A DNA stretch of 64,000 nt from NCBI RefSeq assembly GCF_006517175.1, contig NZ_CP041186.1:3251074-3315073 (forward strand), given 5' to 3'. Shown here piece by piece: positions 51,388 to 59,481 of the stretch. Within the stretch, counting starts at the first letter, position 1, and each line of letters opens with the position of its first letter. The notes under the pieces were generated by a model. The model did not search any database. It was given only the letters and a program-made list of their open reading frames with translations, and had not been told where the DNA came from. The position numbers and the translations under genes were made by a program. The stretch is from Persicimonas caeni. Lineage in GTDB: Bacteria; Myxococcota_A; Bradymonadia; Bradymonadales; Bradymonadaceae.

Positions 51388-51789
51388 TCAGCGTTTTCGG
51401 GAATCGACCGCGCGTTTCATCAAGCCCACCAACTCGTCGCGCAGTTCGTCGAACTCGTCGCGTTGGCCGGAGGCCTTGACGATGACCACGAAATCGTAGC
51501 CGCTGGGGATCTCGGTCTTGTTGCGCCGAAAGATCTCGCGCACCCGCCGTTTCCACCAGTTACGCACCGTGGCCTTGCCCACCTTTTTGCTGGCGGTGAC
51601 CCCCAGGCGCGACCAGGCGCGACGGTTGGGGCGCCCGTAGACGATAAAGTGCTTGTTCGCCCGCCGGGTACCTTTGCGCTGCGTCCTCAAAAACTCGGGG
51701 CGCTTGCGCAGCCTCTCGGCCTTGCGCAACCGCTCGTCGTCCTCGAAGCGCTCCGGCTCTGTTTGCTCCCGCTCGGATGGAGATGCCAC
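51388..51789 (-). CDS. rnpA: ribonuclease P protein component
   Basis: 133 aa, GTG start with GGGAGC upstream. After a charged N-terminal extension of about 25 residues the RnpA fold begins ([15 protein letters not shown]). It has [29 protein letters not shown], where the usual RNR-x-KR box reads [10 protein letters not shown], and the terminal [11 protein letters not shown] strand. It is the basic protein subunit of RNase P, helping the RNA cleave 5' tRNA leaders. Lies 65 bp after rpmH. Confidence 0.95.
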   Translation of the reverse strand: MASPSEREQTEPERFEDDERLRKAERLRKRPEFLRTQRKGTRRANKHFIVYGRPNRRAWSRLGVTASKKVGKATVRNWWKRRVREIFRRNKTEIPSGYDFVVIVKASGQRDEFDELRDELVGLMKRAVDSRKR

Positions 51790-51854
51790 CGGATTCGCTC
51801 CCGCTGATGCCCAAAAGCAGCAAAAGGGCCCCGACTCGGGGCCCTGTCGCCAGG

Positions 51855-52022
51855 TCAGGTACGACGCGTCCGCTTATGGAACTTGCGCGGCGACAGACGC
51901 TTGCGGCCTTTGCTGCGCCGACGCTTGAGGGTCTTGCGGCCCCCTTTGGACTTCATGCGGGCGCGGAAACCGTGAGTCTTGCGACGCTTCTTACGACTCG
52001 GCTGATACGTTCTCTTCGGCAT
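51855..52022 (-). CDS. rpmH: 50S ribosomal protein L34
   Basis: 55 aa: [20 protein letters not shown], then [30 protein letters not shown] and a short RTRRT tail. This is full-length L34 with a C-terminal extension of about nine residues. GAGAGGAAT ribosome site. Start CAT at 52020-52022, stop at 51855-51857. It is first of the rpmH-rnpA-yidD-yidC-jag-mnmE series. Confidence 0.97.
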   Translation of the reverse strand: MPKRTYQPSRKKRRKTHGFRARMKSKGGRKTLKRRRSKGRKRLSPRKFHKRTRRT

Positions 52023-52227
52023 GGCTATTCCTCTCTATGCACAATTCGCGATGCGAGCACATCCTTGCACCCGATCGACTTTGATAAGACGACTTGGAAA
52101 CAACAACCCCACACTGGCTATTTCGAGACCGTCGAGATCGCGAGCAAACCGGGCGCGGGTCAAAAAGCGTGGCAAATAAACACAAAGGCGAGCGGTACGT
52201 CAAGTGTATTGGAGACAAGGCAGATAT

Positions 52228-52302
52228 TCACCACGGAGAACACTGGGATACGGGGAAAAAATTATCGGCCTCTCTCCGTGAGCCCCGTGTCCCCGTGGTG
52301 AA
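52228..52302. repeat. inverted repeat immediately after dnaA
   Basis: TTCACCACGG..CAC..GGG..ACGG (about 52228-52257) pairs with CCGTG..CCCGTG..CCGTGGTGAA (about 52273-52302). Such CACCACGG/ACACGG tracts are common dispersed palindromes in several phyla. It ends 2 bp before the dnaA stop codon, so it can act as its transcript end. The rest of the 282-bp rpmH-dnaA gap (52023-52304) has no gene. One DnaA-box-like CTATGCACA (52035-52043) lies just upstream of rpmH. Confidence 0.6.
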
Positions 52303-52304
52303 CC

Positions 52305-53828
52305 TCAGCGCAGCAGCTTCGCCTCGAGGCCGTCGATCAAGGAGGTCATCTCCTCGTCGCCGTCCTCGATAAGCCCGCCGATCTTCTTGCAGGCGGCCAG
52401 CACGGTGGTGTGGTCCTTGCCCCCGAACTGCTCGCCGAGTTGCGGGTAGGAGTGGTCGGTGTGCTTGCGCGCCAGGTACATGGCGTACTGGCGAGGCTTG
52501 CTGATCGCGCGGGTGCGCCGGCTCCCCTTGATGTCACGGGGGGTGATGCCGAAGTCACTGGCGACGACCTCGATGATGTACTCGGTCGACAGCTCGCGGC
52601 CCTGCTCGATATTCATGCGGTCGAGCATCTCGCGGGCCAAGTCGAGCGTGATCGGCTGGTTCATCAGGCTGGCCTGGGCCCCCAGGCGAATGAGCGTGCC
52701 CTCGAGCTCGCGCACGTTGCTGCGAATGGAGCTGGCCAGCAAGATCGCCACGTCCTTGTCCATCTCGATGCCGTCGGCCTCGGCCTTCTTCTCGAGGATG
52801 GCAATGCGCGTCTCCATCTCCGGCGGCTGGATGTCGGCGCAAAGGCCCCAGCTAAACCGGCTTCGCAGCCGCTCTTCGATGCCCGGCAGGTCCTTGGGCA
52901 TCACGTCGGAGGTGATCACGATCTGCTTGCCGCTGTGATACAGGGCATTGAACGTGTGGAAGAACTCTTCCTGAGTCGAGTCCTTGCCGGCGATGAACTG
53001 GATATCGTCGATGAGGAGCACGTCGCAGTTGTTGCGAAACTGGGTGCGGAACGAGTTCATATCCTTTTGGCGAAGCGAGGTGATGAGCTGGTTCATGAAG
53101 TCCTCGCTCGACAAGTTCACCACCCGCGCCTGCGGGTTGCGCTTGATCGCCTCGATGCCCACCGCGTGAAGAAGGTGGGTTTTGCCCAGGCCCACTCCGC
53201 CGAAGATGAACAGCGGGTTGTACGAGCCGCCGGGGTTGTCGGCCACCGCGCTGCACGCGGCGTGCACGAACTGGTTGGAGGGGCCGACGACGAACTCGTC
53301 GAAGTCGTGGCGCGGGTTGATCCCGGCGGCCATCATCGTCTCGGCGAGTTCTTGCGGGCTCGGATTTGGCTCGCTGGGACGCACCGCCGCGTCGGAAGCC
53401 CGATCCAGCTTCATCTGCGACTGGCCGGCCGATGTCTGGCCCGCTCCCGACGGCTCGGCGACCACCGCCGCGTCGACCACCGCCTGGCCTTCGGCCTGCA
53501 GCCGGCCCATGCGCGCGGCCATCGCCTCTTCGGGCGCGTCGATCGACTGGACGACCTGCTCGCCGCCGCCGGCCTTTTGGCGCTCATAAGCCGAAGCGAC
53601 GTCGAGCTTGACCTCGACCGGTTCACCCGAGGCGACCTCGAGCGAATCTTCGATCAGATCGAGGTAGTTGTCCTCGATCCAGGCCTTCAGGAACTCGTCG
53701 CCGACTTCCAAAAAGTAGGTCTGTCCGTCGCAGTGGTGGTACTTGATATTCTTAAACCACGACTGGAAATTATGGGAGCTCACCTTCTCTTGAAGGTCGC
53801 GCAACGCGGCTTGCCAGATATCCGTCAT
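52305..53828 (-). CDS. dnaA: chromosomal replication initiator DnaA
   Basis: 507 aa. Domain I (IWQAALRDLQEKVSSHNFQSW) is followed by a long linker (about 75-165) rich in Gln/Ala/Ser. Domain III AAA+ has FIFGGVGLGKTHLLHAVG (Walker A) and VLLIDDIQFIAGK (Walker B). Domain IV carries the signature GGKDHTTVLAACKKI. It opens oriC and loads the helicase. No strong ribosome site precedes the ATG at 53828. It is transcribed in the same direction as rpmH and is not followed by dnaN. Confidence 0.98.
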   Translation of the reverse strand: MTDIWQAALRDLQEKVSSHNFQSWFKNIKYHHCDGQTYFLEVGDEFLKAWIEDNYLDLIEDSLEVASGEPVEVKLDVASAYERQKAGGGEQVVQSIDAPEEAMAARMGRLQAEGQAVVDAAVVAEPSGAGQTSAGQSQMKLDRASDAAVRPSEPNPSPQELAETMMAAGINPRHDFDEFVVGPSNQFVHAACSAVADNPGGSYNPLFIFGGVGLGKTHLLHAVGIEAIKRNPQARVVNLSSEDFMNQLITSLRQKDMNSFRTQFRNNCDVLLIDDIQFIAGKDSTQEEFFHTFNALYHSGKQIVITSDVMPKDLPGIEERLRSRFSWGLCADIQPPEMETRIAILEKKAEADGIEMDKDVAILLASSIRSNVRELEGTLIRLGAQASLMNQPITLDLAREMLDRMNIEQGRELSTEYIIEVVASDFGITPRDIKGSRRTRAISKPRQYAMYLARKHTDHSYPQLGEQFGGKDHTTVLAACKKIGGLIEDGDEEMTSLIDGLEAKLLR

Positions 53829-54195
53829 AGGTCAACGTCAGTGGGGTCTGGAACAACTTAAACAACCAAAAACCGGGCCCACCAGATCTAGCCCCTCGCG
53901 GTCCTTTCATCAACCTAACGACATCGATCTCAAGGCGAAAACGAGGCGATCTTCGGACGGCTTCGAGCGTTCAAAAAACGCTAAGTGCATGGGTGAGTTT
54001 GGCTTTTGGAGAACGCCCGAATATGTCGATCCGGTGACGAGAAATTTTCGATCCGCAGACACCCGAAAATTCTCTTGCGTTGGCTTCAAGTAACGGATCC
54101 GACCGCAGCGCAAAGCTCGCCGAGATCGCCTCCGATCTTCGGCCCCGTGATCCCCCCGATCAGATCATGCCATTTGGAGATCGGATCGAGAGAGT
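53829..54195. other. candidate replication origin (GATC cluster upstream of dnaA)
   Basis: A 367-bp gap without a gene between dnaA and the YqgE gene. It contains 13 GATC sites in 53885-54187, eight of them within 54096-54187 (92 bp), and an AT-rich TTAAACAACCAAAAACC stretch next to dnaA. An imperfect hairpin GAGAA-TTTTCG / CGAAAA-TTCTC lies around 54040-54075. I could not find canonical TTATCCACA DnaA boxes in it. By position it is the likeliest oriC, but that is inference. Confidence 0.4.
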
Positions 54196-54816
54196 CTAAG
54201 CCGAGCCCATCTTGCCCATCATCAAAAACGCCGTCGGGTCGACGCCGATTTTGGCCAGCGCGCGCTTCCAGCAGTCGGCGGGTGCGGTCTGGCGGATGAG
54301 CGCCTCGTCGAAGTCGGCCACCAGCCAGGAGCCCTCTTCGAGTTCCCCCTCGAGCTGGCCGGCGCCCCAGCCGGCGTAGCCGAGCACGGGCATGATGTAG
54401 TCGTCGGTCTCGTGCAGGGCGAACCCCTCGATGAGCCGACCCGAGGGCGACAGCGTCCAGTCCGGGGCGAAGTCGATATCGGCCGGCTCGACGGAGTCGA
54501 ACGGCGCCTTGCGCGCCTGTTCACCCTCGTGCTTGAAGATCACCCACAACTGCTCCATGCGCACCGGGCCGCCAAAATAGACGGTCTGCTCGAAGCGCTC
54601 GGGCAAGATCGCCTCCTCGATCTCCTCGTTGACGCTGGCGATCAACGTGCCAAAATCAACCTCCAGCGGTTTGTTGATGATGTAGCCCATCGCCCCCTCC
54701 TCGTCGTGGTGGACCAGCAAGATGACCGCCCGCTCGAACGGGCTGCCGTCGAGCTTGGGGGAGGCGACGAGAAATCCGGGAGCCATCGAGCTCGAGTTTT
54801 GGGTCGATTCGGCCAT
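54196..54816 (-). CDS. YqgE/AlgH family protein (DUF179)
   Basis: 206 aa from the ATG at 54816 (MAESTQNSS); earlier in-frame starts exist but lack ribosome sites. The family pattern is clear: MAPGFLVASPKLDGSPFERAVILL, HDEEGAMGYIINKPL, TVYFGGPVRMEQLWVIF and GYAGWGAGQLEGELEEGSWL. This cytoplasmic family is widespread and has no settled function (once linked to alginate regulation). It ends at the origin candidate. Confidence 0.92.
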   Translation of the reverse strand: MAESTQNSSSMAPGFLVASPKLDGSPFERAVILLVHHDEEGAMGYIINKPLEVDFGTLIASVNEEIEEAILPERFEQTVYFGGPVRMEQLWVIFKHEGEQARKAPFDSVEPADIDFAPDWTLSPSGRLIEGFALHETDDYIMPVLGYAGWGAGQLEGELEEGSWLVADFDEALIRQTAPADCWKRALAKIGVDPTAFLMMGKMGSA

Positions 54817-54981
54817 GAAAGGACTCGCAAAGAGGCAATGGATGGTGGACTTCCGCGACAGCATCTTTAGTGTAACTACCGAGCGATCGCGCGGCAACGC
54901 ACCTACCATGGCTCGCGACGTTGCCTCGGAGGCAGGGCCTCAGGCCCCGAAAAATCTTACGACTGACTCAGGGAGAACAAG

Positions 54982-55296
54982 ATGAAGCGAATGAGCTACG
55001 AAGAGATCGCCCAAAAACGCGAACAAGAAGACCTGCGCATCATCGACGTGCGCGAGCAGGACGAGTACGACGCCGTCCACGTCAAAGGCGTCGAGCTCTT
55101 CCCGCTGTCGAAGCTGCGCGAAGGCGAGCGCCCCGAGCCCGACGACCGCCCCGTGGCGATCATCTGCCGCTCGGGCGGCCGCAGCGCGATGGCGTGTCAG
55201 ATTCTGGAAGGCGAGGGCTGGGAGGAGTGCATCAACGTCGAAGGCGGCACGAACGCAGCGATCGAGATGGGTGAGGAGGAAGTGGAGCGTGGGTGA
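54982..55296 (+). CDS. single-domain rhodanese-like protein
   Basis: 104 aa with a GGGAGAA ribosome site. Rhodanese fold: LRIIDVREQDEYDAVHVKGV, then AIICRSGGRSAMACQILEGEGW. The active-site Cys62 sits in CRSGGRS, which should accept a persulfide. Cytoplasmic, as no signal peptide is seen. It likely moves sulfane sulfur; partner unknown. Single gene converging on rimO, 6 bp apart. Confidence 0.92.
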   Translation: MKRMSYEEIAQKREQEDLRIIDVREQDEYDAVHVKGVELFPLSKLREGERPEPDDRPVAIICRSGGRSAMACQILEGEGWEECINVEGGTNAAIEMGEEEVERG

Positions 55297-55302
55297 AGCA
55301 AC

Positions 55303-56724
55303 TCACTGCTTTGCGAGACTCACTCCACCCTCCTCAATCCGAATCGGCCCCTCATCCCGCTCTTTCGGGATGACCACGCCCGCCAGATCGTAGGCGGTGG
55401 CCTGCTGGATCTCGACCTCGACGATGTCGCCCGGGGTCGGCAGGTCGCCGCCGTAGTCGAACGACAGGTAGACCACCCCGTCGATGTCGGGGGCCTGGCC
55501 GTAGTGGCGGCCTTCGAGCACCGCCTCGTGCTGCTCGGAGACGCCGTCGACGATCACCTCGGTGTTGTAGCCGACCCACTCCTCGTTTTTTTCGAGCGAG
55601 ATCTGCTGCTGCAGCTCCATGAGCGCGTCGCGCCGTGCGATCTTGACCTCTTCGGGCAACTGCCCGTCCATCTCGGCCGCGGGCGTGCCTTCTTCGGGGC
55701 TGTAGGTGAAGATGCCCACGCGGTCGAAGCGCACCTCTTCCATCCAATCGTACAGCTCCTGGAACTCCGCGTCGGTCTCGCCGGGATAGCCGACGATAAA
55801 CGTAGTGCGCAGCACCAGGTCGTCGACCGCGCGCAGCCGGGCGATGAGCTCGGCCTGGCGGTCGCGCTGGATATTGCGCCGCATCGACTTGAGGATGCGC
55901 TGGTTGATGTGCTGCAGGGGCATGTCGACGTACGGCAGGATGCGGTTCTCCTCCTGCAAGATCTCCAGGACCTCGTCGGTGAAGTTCCACGGATACATGT
56001 AGAGCATCCGGATCCAGTCGACCTCGGTCGCCTCCTCGTCGAGGCGGCGAAGAAGGCGCACCAGGTAGTCGCGGTTCTTCTTGGGATCGAGGTCGATGCC
56101 GTAGCTCGTCATGTCCTGGGCGACCAGGATGATCTCTTTGACGCCACTCTGGCCCAGACGCTTGGCCTCCAGCACCACGTCGTCGATGGTGCGGCTCTCT
56201 TGGGTGCCGCGGATCTTCGGGATGATGCAGTAGCTGCAGCTCCTCGAACAGCCCTCGGCAATCTTCAGGTAGGCGGTGCCGCCGCGAATGGTGTTCGTGC
56301 GGGCGACCTCGTGGTCCATGATGAAGCTGCCCGGCTGCACGTAGGTCTTCTCGGCCAGTTCCCCTTTGAGCGCCTCGTTGATCGCGGTGAACGTCTTGGT
56401 GCCCAAGATGGCGTCGACCTCGGGGATCTCGACCTCCAGGTCACCGGAGTAGCGCTGCGATAGACACCCCGACACGACCACCTTGTCGAGCAGGCCGACG
56501 TTTTTGCGCTCGACCATCTCCAAGATCGTGTTGATCGACTCCTCTTTGGCGTCGTCGATAAACCCGCAGGTATTCACCACCACGATGTCGGCCTGATCGG
56601 CGTCGCCGACCATGTCGAACTCGCCGTCGTCTTGGATGAGCCCGACCATCACCTCGGAGTCGACCCGGTTTTTGGGGCAACCGAGGGAGATCATGTGGAC
56701 TTTTTTGCGTTTTTCTTGGGTCAT
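55303..56724 (-). CDS. rimO: ribosomal protein S12 methylthiotransferase RimO
   Basis: 473 aa from the ATG at 56724. The N-terminal MTTase domain has three cluster Cys (16, 53, 87; SLGCPKNRVDSEVM is diagnostic for RimO). The radical-SAM domain has CSRSCSYC (Cys159, 163, 166). The C-terminal TRAM domain is at about 400-470 (YNTEVIVDGVSEQHEAVLEG). It adds a methylthio group to Asp89 of ribosomal protein S12. An earlier in-frame Met at 56742 is possible. Followed, after 6 bp, by the convergent rhodanese gene. Confidence 0.96.
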   Translation of the reverse strand: MTQEKRKKVHMISLGCPKNRVDSEVMVGLIQDDGEFDMVGDADQADIVVVNTCGFIDDAKEESINTILEMVERKNVGLLDKVVVSGCLSQRYSGDLEVEIPEVDAILGTKTFTAINEALKGELAEKTYVQPGSFIMDHEVARTNTIRGGTAYLKIAEGCSRSCSYCIIPKIRGTQESRTIDDVVLEAKRLGQSGVKEIILVAQDMTSYGIDLDPKKNRDYLVRLLRRLDEEATEVDWIRMLYMYPWNFTDEVLEILQEENRILPYVDMPLQHINQRILKSMRRNIQRDRQAELIARLRAVDDLVLRTTFIVGYPGETDAEFQELYDWMEEVRFDRVGIFTYSPEEGTPAAEMDGQLPEEVKIARRDALMELQQQISLEKNEEWVGYNTEVIVDGVSEQHEAVLEGRHYGQAPDIDGVVYLSFDYGGDLPTPGDIVEVEIQQATAYDLAGVVIPKERDEGPIRIEEGGVSLAKQ

Positions 56725-56789
56725 CTTTGTAAAGCCTTGCATAAATTCGGGGGCGCCTGCCGGGGGTGCGACCGGCAAAAGGCGCCGGT

Positions 56790-56910
56790 CTTACCCCCGG
56801 TGACGGTGGGTCTTTAAACGAGCGAGCGTTTGGGCGGCTCGGGTTATTTGATCATCTCCGACTTGCCCAAGCGAGCGCAAGAGCAAACCACCCTCGTCAC
56901 CGGGGGTAAG
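56790..56910. repeat. inverted repeat with about 45-bp arms
   Basis: CTTACCCCCGGTGACG (56790-56805) is the exact reverse complement of 56895-56910. The pairing continues imperfectly inward to about 56835 and 56865 (CGAGCG.. TTGGGC / GCCCAA.. CGCTCG). It lies between rimO and the methyltransferase gene. No gene is supported in 56725-57026. Confidence 0.75.
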
Positions 56911-57026
56911 CCCAGCCGATATGCGCCTCGCACACTCGGCGTAGCGCACCCTCGGAAGGGTCAACGCTCGACAAGTCTCTCGCCTTGATACCAAGGGTTC
57001 CCCACCAGCACAAACGCACGCTCTGG

Positions 57027-57800
57027 CTAACTCAACCGCCCCCAAAACACCCGCGTATCATACTCCACCACCACCGTCCCGTCCTCCTCGAAACGTTCGA
57101 ACACCTCCCGCAACGCCTCGATCATCGCCTCATAGTCGGCGTGACCCGCCTGCGGGATATACGAGCACGACTCGAGCCGGCCGCGCAGGCCGTCGAAGTC
57201 GAGCACCTGTGCATTGTCGAAGACGGCGTACTGAAAGTCGTCGTGGCCGAAGAAAGGCGCGAGCTTCTCACGCACTTCCAGGCGAGTGTGGTCGACGGCG
57301 TCATAGTCCGTGCCAAAACGGACGATCAGCTGCTCGAATTCCTCCAGGAAGGGGGTCGAAGACTTGCGCCGCGAGTTCCAAATCAGCGCGACTTGGCCCT
57401 CGGGCTTCAAAATGCGCCCGAACTCACGTCGGGCGGCTTCGGGATCGAACCAATGGTAGGCTTGGGCGGCGCAGACCAGGTCGAAGCGACCGTCGGGGAG
57501 GGTGGTATGCTCGGCCGTGGCGTCGACGGTGTAGCAACTGCCCTTCATGCCGCAGATCTGGGTATCCATCGCGGTGCGCATGGGCTGATTGGGCTCGACG
57601 GCCCACACCTCGCAGCCGCGCTCGACCAGCATCTTCGTGAAGATGCCCGTCCCTGCCCCCACGTCGGCGACCCGCCGGCCGGGGCCGACGAGCCCCTCGT
57701 CTTCGAGCAGGTCGAGGAGCTCGTTGGGATAGCCCGGGCGGTATTTGACGTAGTCGGCCACGCGGTCCGAAAACCGCTCGGTGGGTTTGGCTTCGCTCAT
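57027..57800 (-). CDS. class I SAM-dependent methyltransferase
   Basis: 257 aa from the ATG at 57800. Methyltransf_11/UbiE-like fold: VADVGAGTGIFTKMLVERG (motif I), VWAVEPNQPMRTAM (acidic loop), RFDLVCAAQAYHWFDP (motif IV-like) and ILKPEGQVALIWN (post-motif). The AQAYHWFD signature is typical of small-molecule methyltransferases of unknown substrate. It follows glutamate dehydrogenase by only 13 bp, so it is probably co-transcribed. Confidence 0.88.
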   Translation of the reverse strand: MSEAKPTERFSDRVADYVKYRPGYPNELLDLLEDEGLVGPGRRVADVGAGTGIFTKMLVERGCEVWAVEPNQPMRTAMDTQICGMKGSCYTVDATAEHTTLPDGRFDLVCAAQAYHWFDPEAARREFGRILKPEGQVALIWNSRRKSSTPFLEEFEQLIVRFGTDYDAVDHTRLEVREKLAPFFGHDDFQYAVFDNAQVLDFDGLRGRLESCSYIPQAGHADYEAMIEALREVFERFEEDGTVVVEYDTRVFWGRLS

Positions 57801-57813
57801 CTTATCAACCCTC

Positions 57814-59049
57814 TTATTGCAACCCTCGCATCGTCGTCGCCTCGCGCACCCGCTCGATGGCCCCGATGAAGGCGGCGGTACGCAGCGACACATCGTGCTT
57901 GTTTTTGAGCCCGCGGATATGCTTGTGCGCGGCGATCATCCGCTTTTCGAGCTCGGCGTTGACCCGCGTCTCGGGCCACGAGAAGTGCTGAATATTCTGG
58001 GCCCACTCGAAATAGCTGACCGTGACGCCACCTGCGTTGCAGTAGATGTCGGGCACCACGGTGACGCCGCGCTCGTTCAAGATCTGGTCGCCCTCGAAGG
58101 ACGTCGGCGCGTTGGCCGCCTCGAGCACGTAATCGGCCTTGATGTCGGCGGCGTTCTCCTCGGTAATCACATCACCCAGGGCTGCGGGCACGAGCACGTC
58201 GCACTCGAGCTCGAGCAGATCTTCGTTGCTCACCGGCTCGCTATTCTTGCAGTCGACCACCGAGCTCGTCTCGTAGGCGTGCTCGAGCACGGCGAGCGGG
58301 TCGAGACCGTCGGGGTTGTAGATGCCCCCTTTGATGTCGCTGACCGCCAAGACCTTGGCGCCCGCCTCGTGCAGCAGCTTGGCCGCCCAACTGCCGACGT
58401 TGCCGAAGCCCTGGATGACAAAGCTCGTCCCCTCCAGGCCGCGCCCGTCGCGCTCGAGCACCTCGCGGATGGCGTACATCGCCCCGCGGCCGGTGGCCGC
58501 CTCGCGACCGTGCGATCCGTGCAGATCGACCGGCTTGCCGGTGACCACCGCCGGGTTGAAGCCGTGGTGGTTGGAGTACTCGTCGAAGATCCAGGCCATC
58601 ACCGACGCGTCGGTGTTCATATCCGGCGCCGGGATGTCGGTGGTGGGTCCGATGAACTCGTGGACGCGCTGGGTGAACCGGCGAGTCAGGCGCTCGAGTT
58701 CGGCCAGCGAGAGTTGCGTCGGATCCACCTGAATGCCGCCTTTGGCGCCCCCGTAAGGCACGTCGATAAGCGCCGTCTTCCAAGTCATCAAACTCGCCAG
58801 CGAGCGCACGTGGTCGAGGTCAGCCTGCGGGTGGTAGCGCAAGCCCCCCTTGAACGGCCCGCGCGAGTCGTCGTGCTGGACGCGGTAGCCGATGAAGTTG
58901 CCCATGGAGCCGTCATCCATGCGAATGATCAGCTCGACTTTGACCTCACGGCTGGGCGTCTCGAGCAGGATGACCTCCTCTTCGCTCAGGTCGAGCACGT
59001 CGAAGGCCTGCTGCAAGAAACGGTTGGTCGTCTCGAATGCCTTTGTCAT
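57814..59049 (-). CDS. Glu/Leu/Phe/Val dehydrogenase (glutamate dehydrogenase type)
   Basis: 411 aa, the usual length for NAD-type hexameric GDH. Conserved features: GPFKGGLRYHP (substrate Lys), PYGGAKGGIQVDP (catalytic Lys), DIPAPDMNT, GSHGREAATGRG, VIQGFGNVGS (Rossmann loop), AANAPT and YCNAGGVTVSYFEW. It interconverts glutamate and 2-oxoglutarate plus ammonium. The ribosome site GGAGTGA is good. On the minus strand a promoter candidate TTGGAC-17-CACAAT lies about 60 bp upstream. First gene of the unit with the methyltransferase. Confidence 0.94.
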   Translation of the reverse strand: MTKAFETTNRFLQQAFDVLDLSEEEVILLETPSREVKVELIIRMDDGSMGNFIGYRVQHDDSRGPFKGGLRYHPQADLDHVRSLASLMTWKTALIDVPYGGAKGGIQVDPTQLSLAELERLTRRFTQRVHEFIGPTTDIPAPDMNTDASVMAWIFDEYSNHHGFNPAVVTGKPVDLHGSHGREAATGRGAMYAIREVLERDGRGLEGTSFVIQGFGNVGSWAAKLLHEAGAKVLAVSDIKGGIYNPDGLDPLAVLEHAYETSSVVDCKNSEPVSNEDLLELECDVLVPAALGDVITEENAADIKADYVLEAANAPTSFEGDQILNERGVTVVPDIYCNAGGVTVSYFEWAQNIQHFSWPETRVNAELEKRMIAAHKHIRGLKNKHDVSLRTAAFIGAIERVREATTMRGLQ

Positions 59050-59481
59050 CGTTCACTCCAGTTGATTGCCATTATTAATTGGCCGCCCCCTTCTGGTGCC
59101 GGCGAGCCTCACAGATTGTGCTTACGTAGTGCTGTTCGTCCAATCTGGTGGGTGTTCGGGGCGTGTGTCAAGGCGGTCGGTCTGGTGGGAGTGGTCGGTT
59201 TCTATAGGTCTATTTGGGGGTACAAACTACGATTTGGGGGTCGACGAATTGGCTGCCACGCTGAATTGAGCGCCCCTCAAATTGTAGTTTGTCTGCCCAA
59301 ATAGCCGAATTGGCTGCCACGCTGAATTGAGCGACCCTCAAATTGTAGTTTATCTGCTCAAATAGACGCTCAACTCGGCTTGGTCGGTGGTTGGGGCGCC
59401 CCTCAAATTGTAGTTTGTCTGCTCAAATAGACGCCGATACACTCGACACAATCGCAAACAACCCCCTTCAGAGGTCGTACC
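59050..59481. other. 432-bp intergenic region with repeats
   Basis: Between divergent genes. The first 150 bp hold the gdh upstream region and nothing else I recognise. 59210-59430 is filled by repeats (listed separately). The last 50 bp lead into the beta-helix gene, whose TTG start at 59482 has AGAGG at 8-base spacing. Confidence 0.6.
59210..59430. repeat. inverted-repeat element with a partly duplicated arm
   Basis: Left arm 59210-59243 (CTATTTG..ACAAACTAC..TTTGGGGGTCG) faces right arm 59271-59304 (..CCCCTCAAATTGTAGTTTGT..CAAATAG). A unit of about 60 bp containing the right arm is repeated (59245-59304 and 59306-59365), and a third right arm follows at 59396-59430. Related elements are at 61034 and 38052. 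It is like a non-autonomous palindromic mobile element, with no coding capacity. Confidence 0.8.

Noticed and set aside
52023-52304. rpmH-dnaA gap considered as oriC
   Set aside because: Only one weak DnaA-box-like site and an inverted repeat right at the dnaA stop; the GATC-rich gap upstream of dnaA is a better candidate, though unproven.
56791-57045. 84-codon minus-strand frame between rimO and the methyltransferase
   Set aside because: Lies across the inverted repeat 56790-56910; Arg/Ala-rich with no motif.
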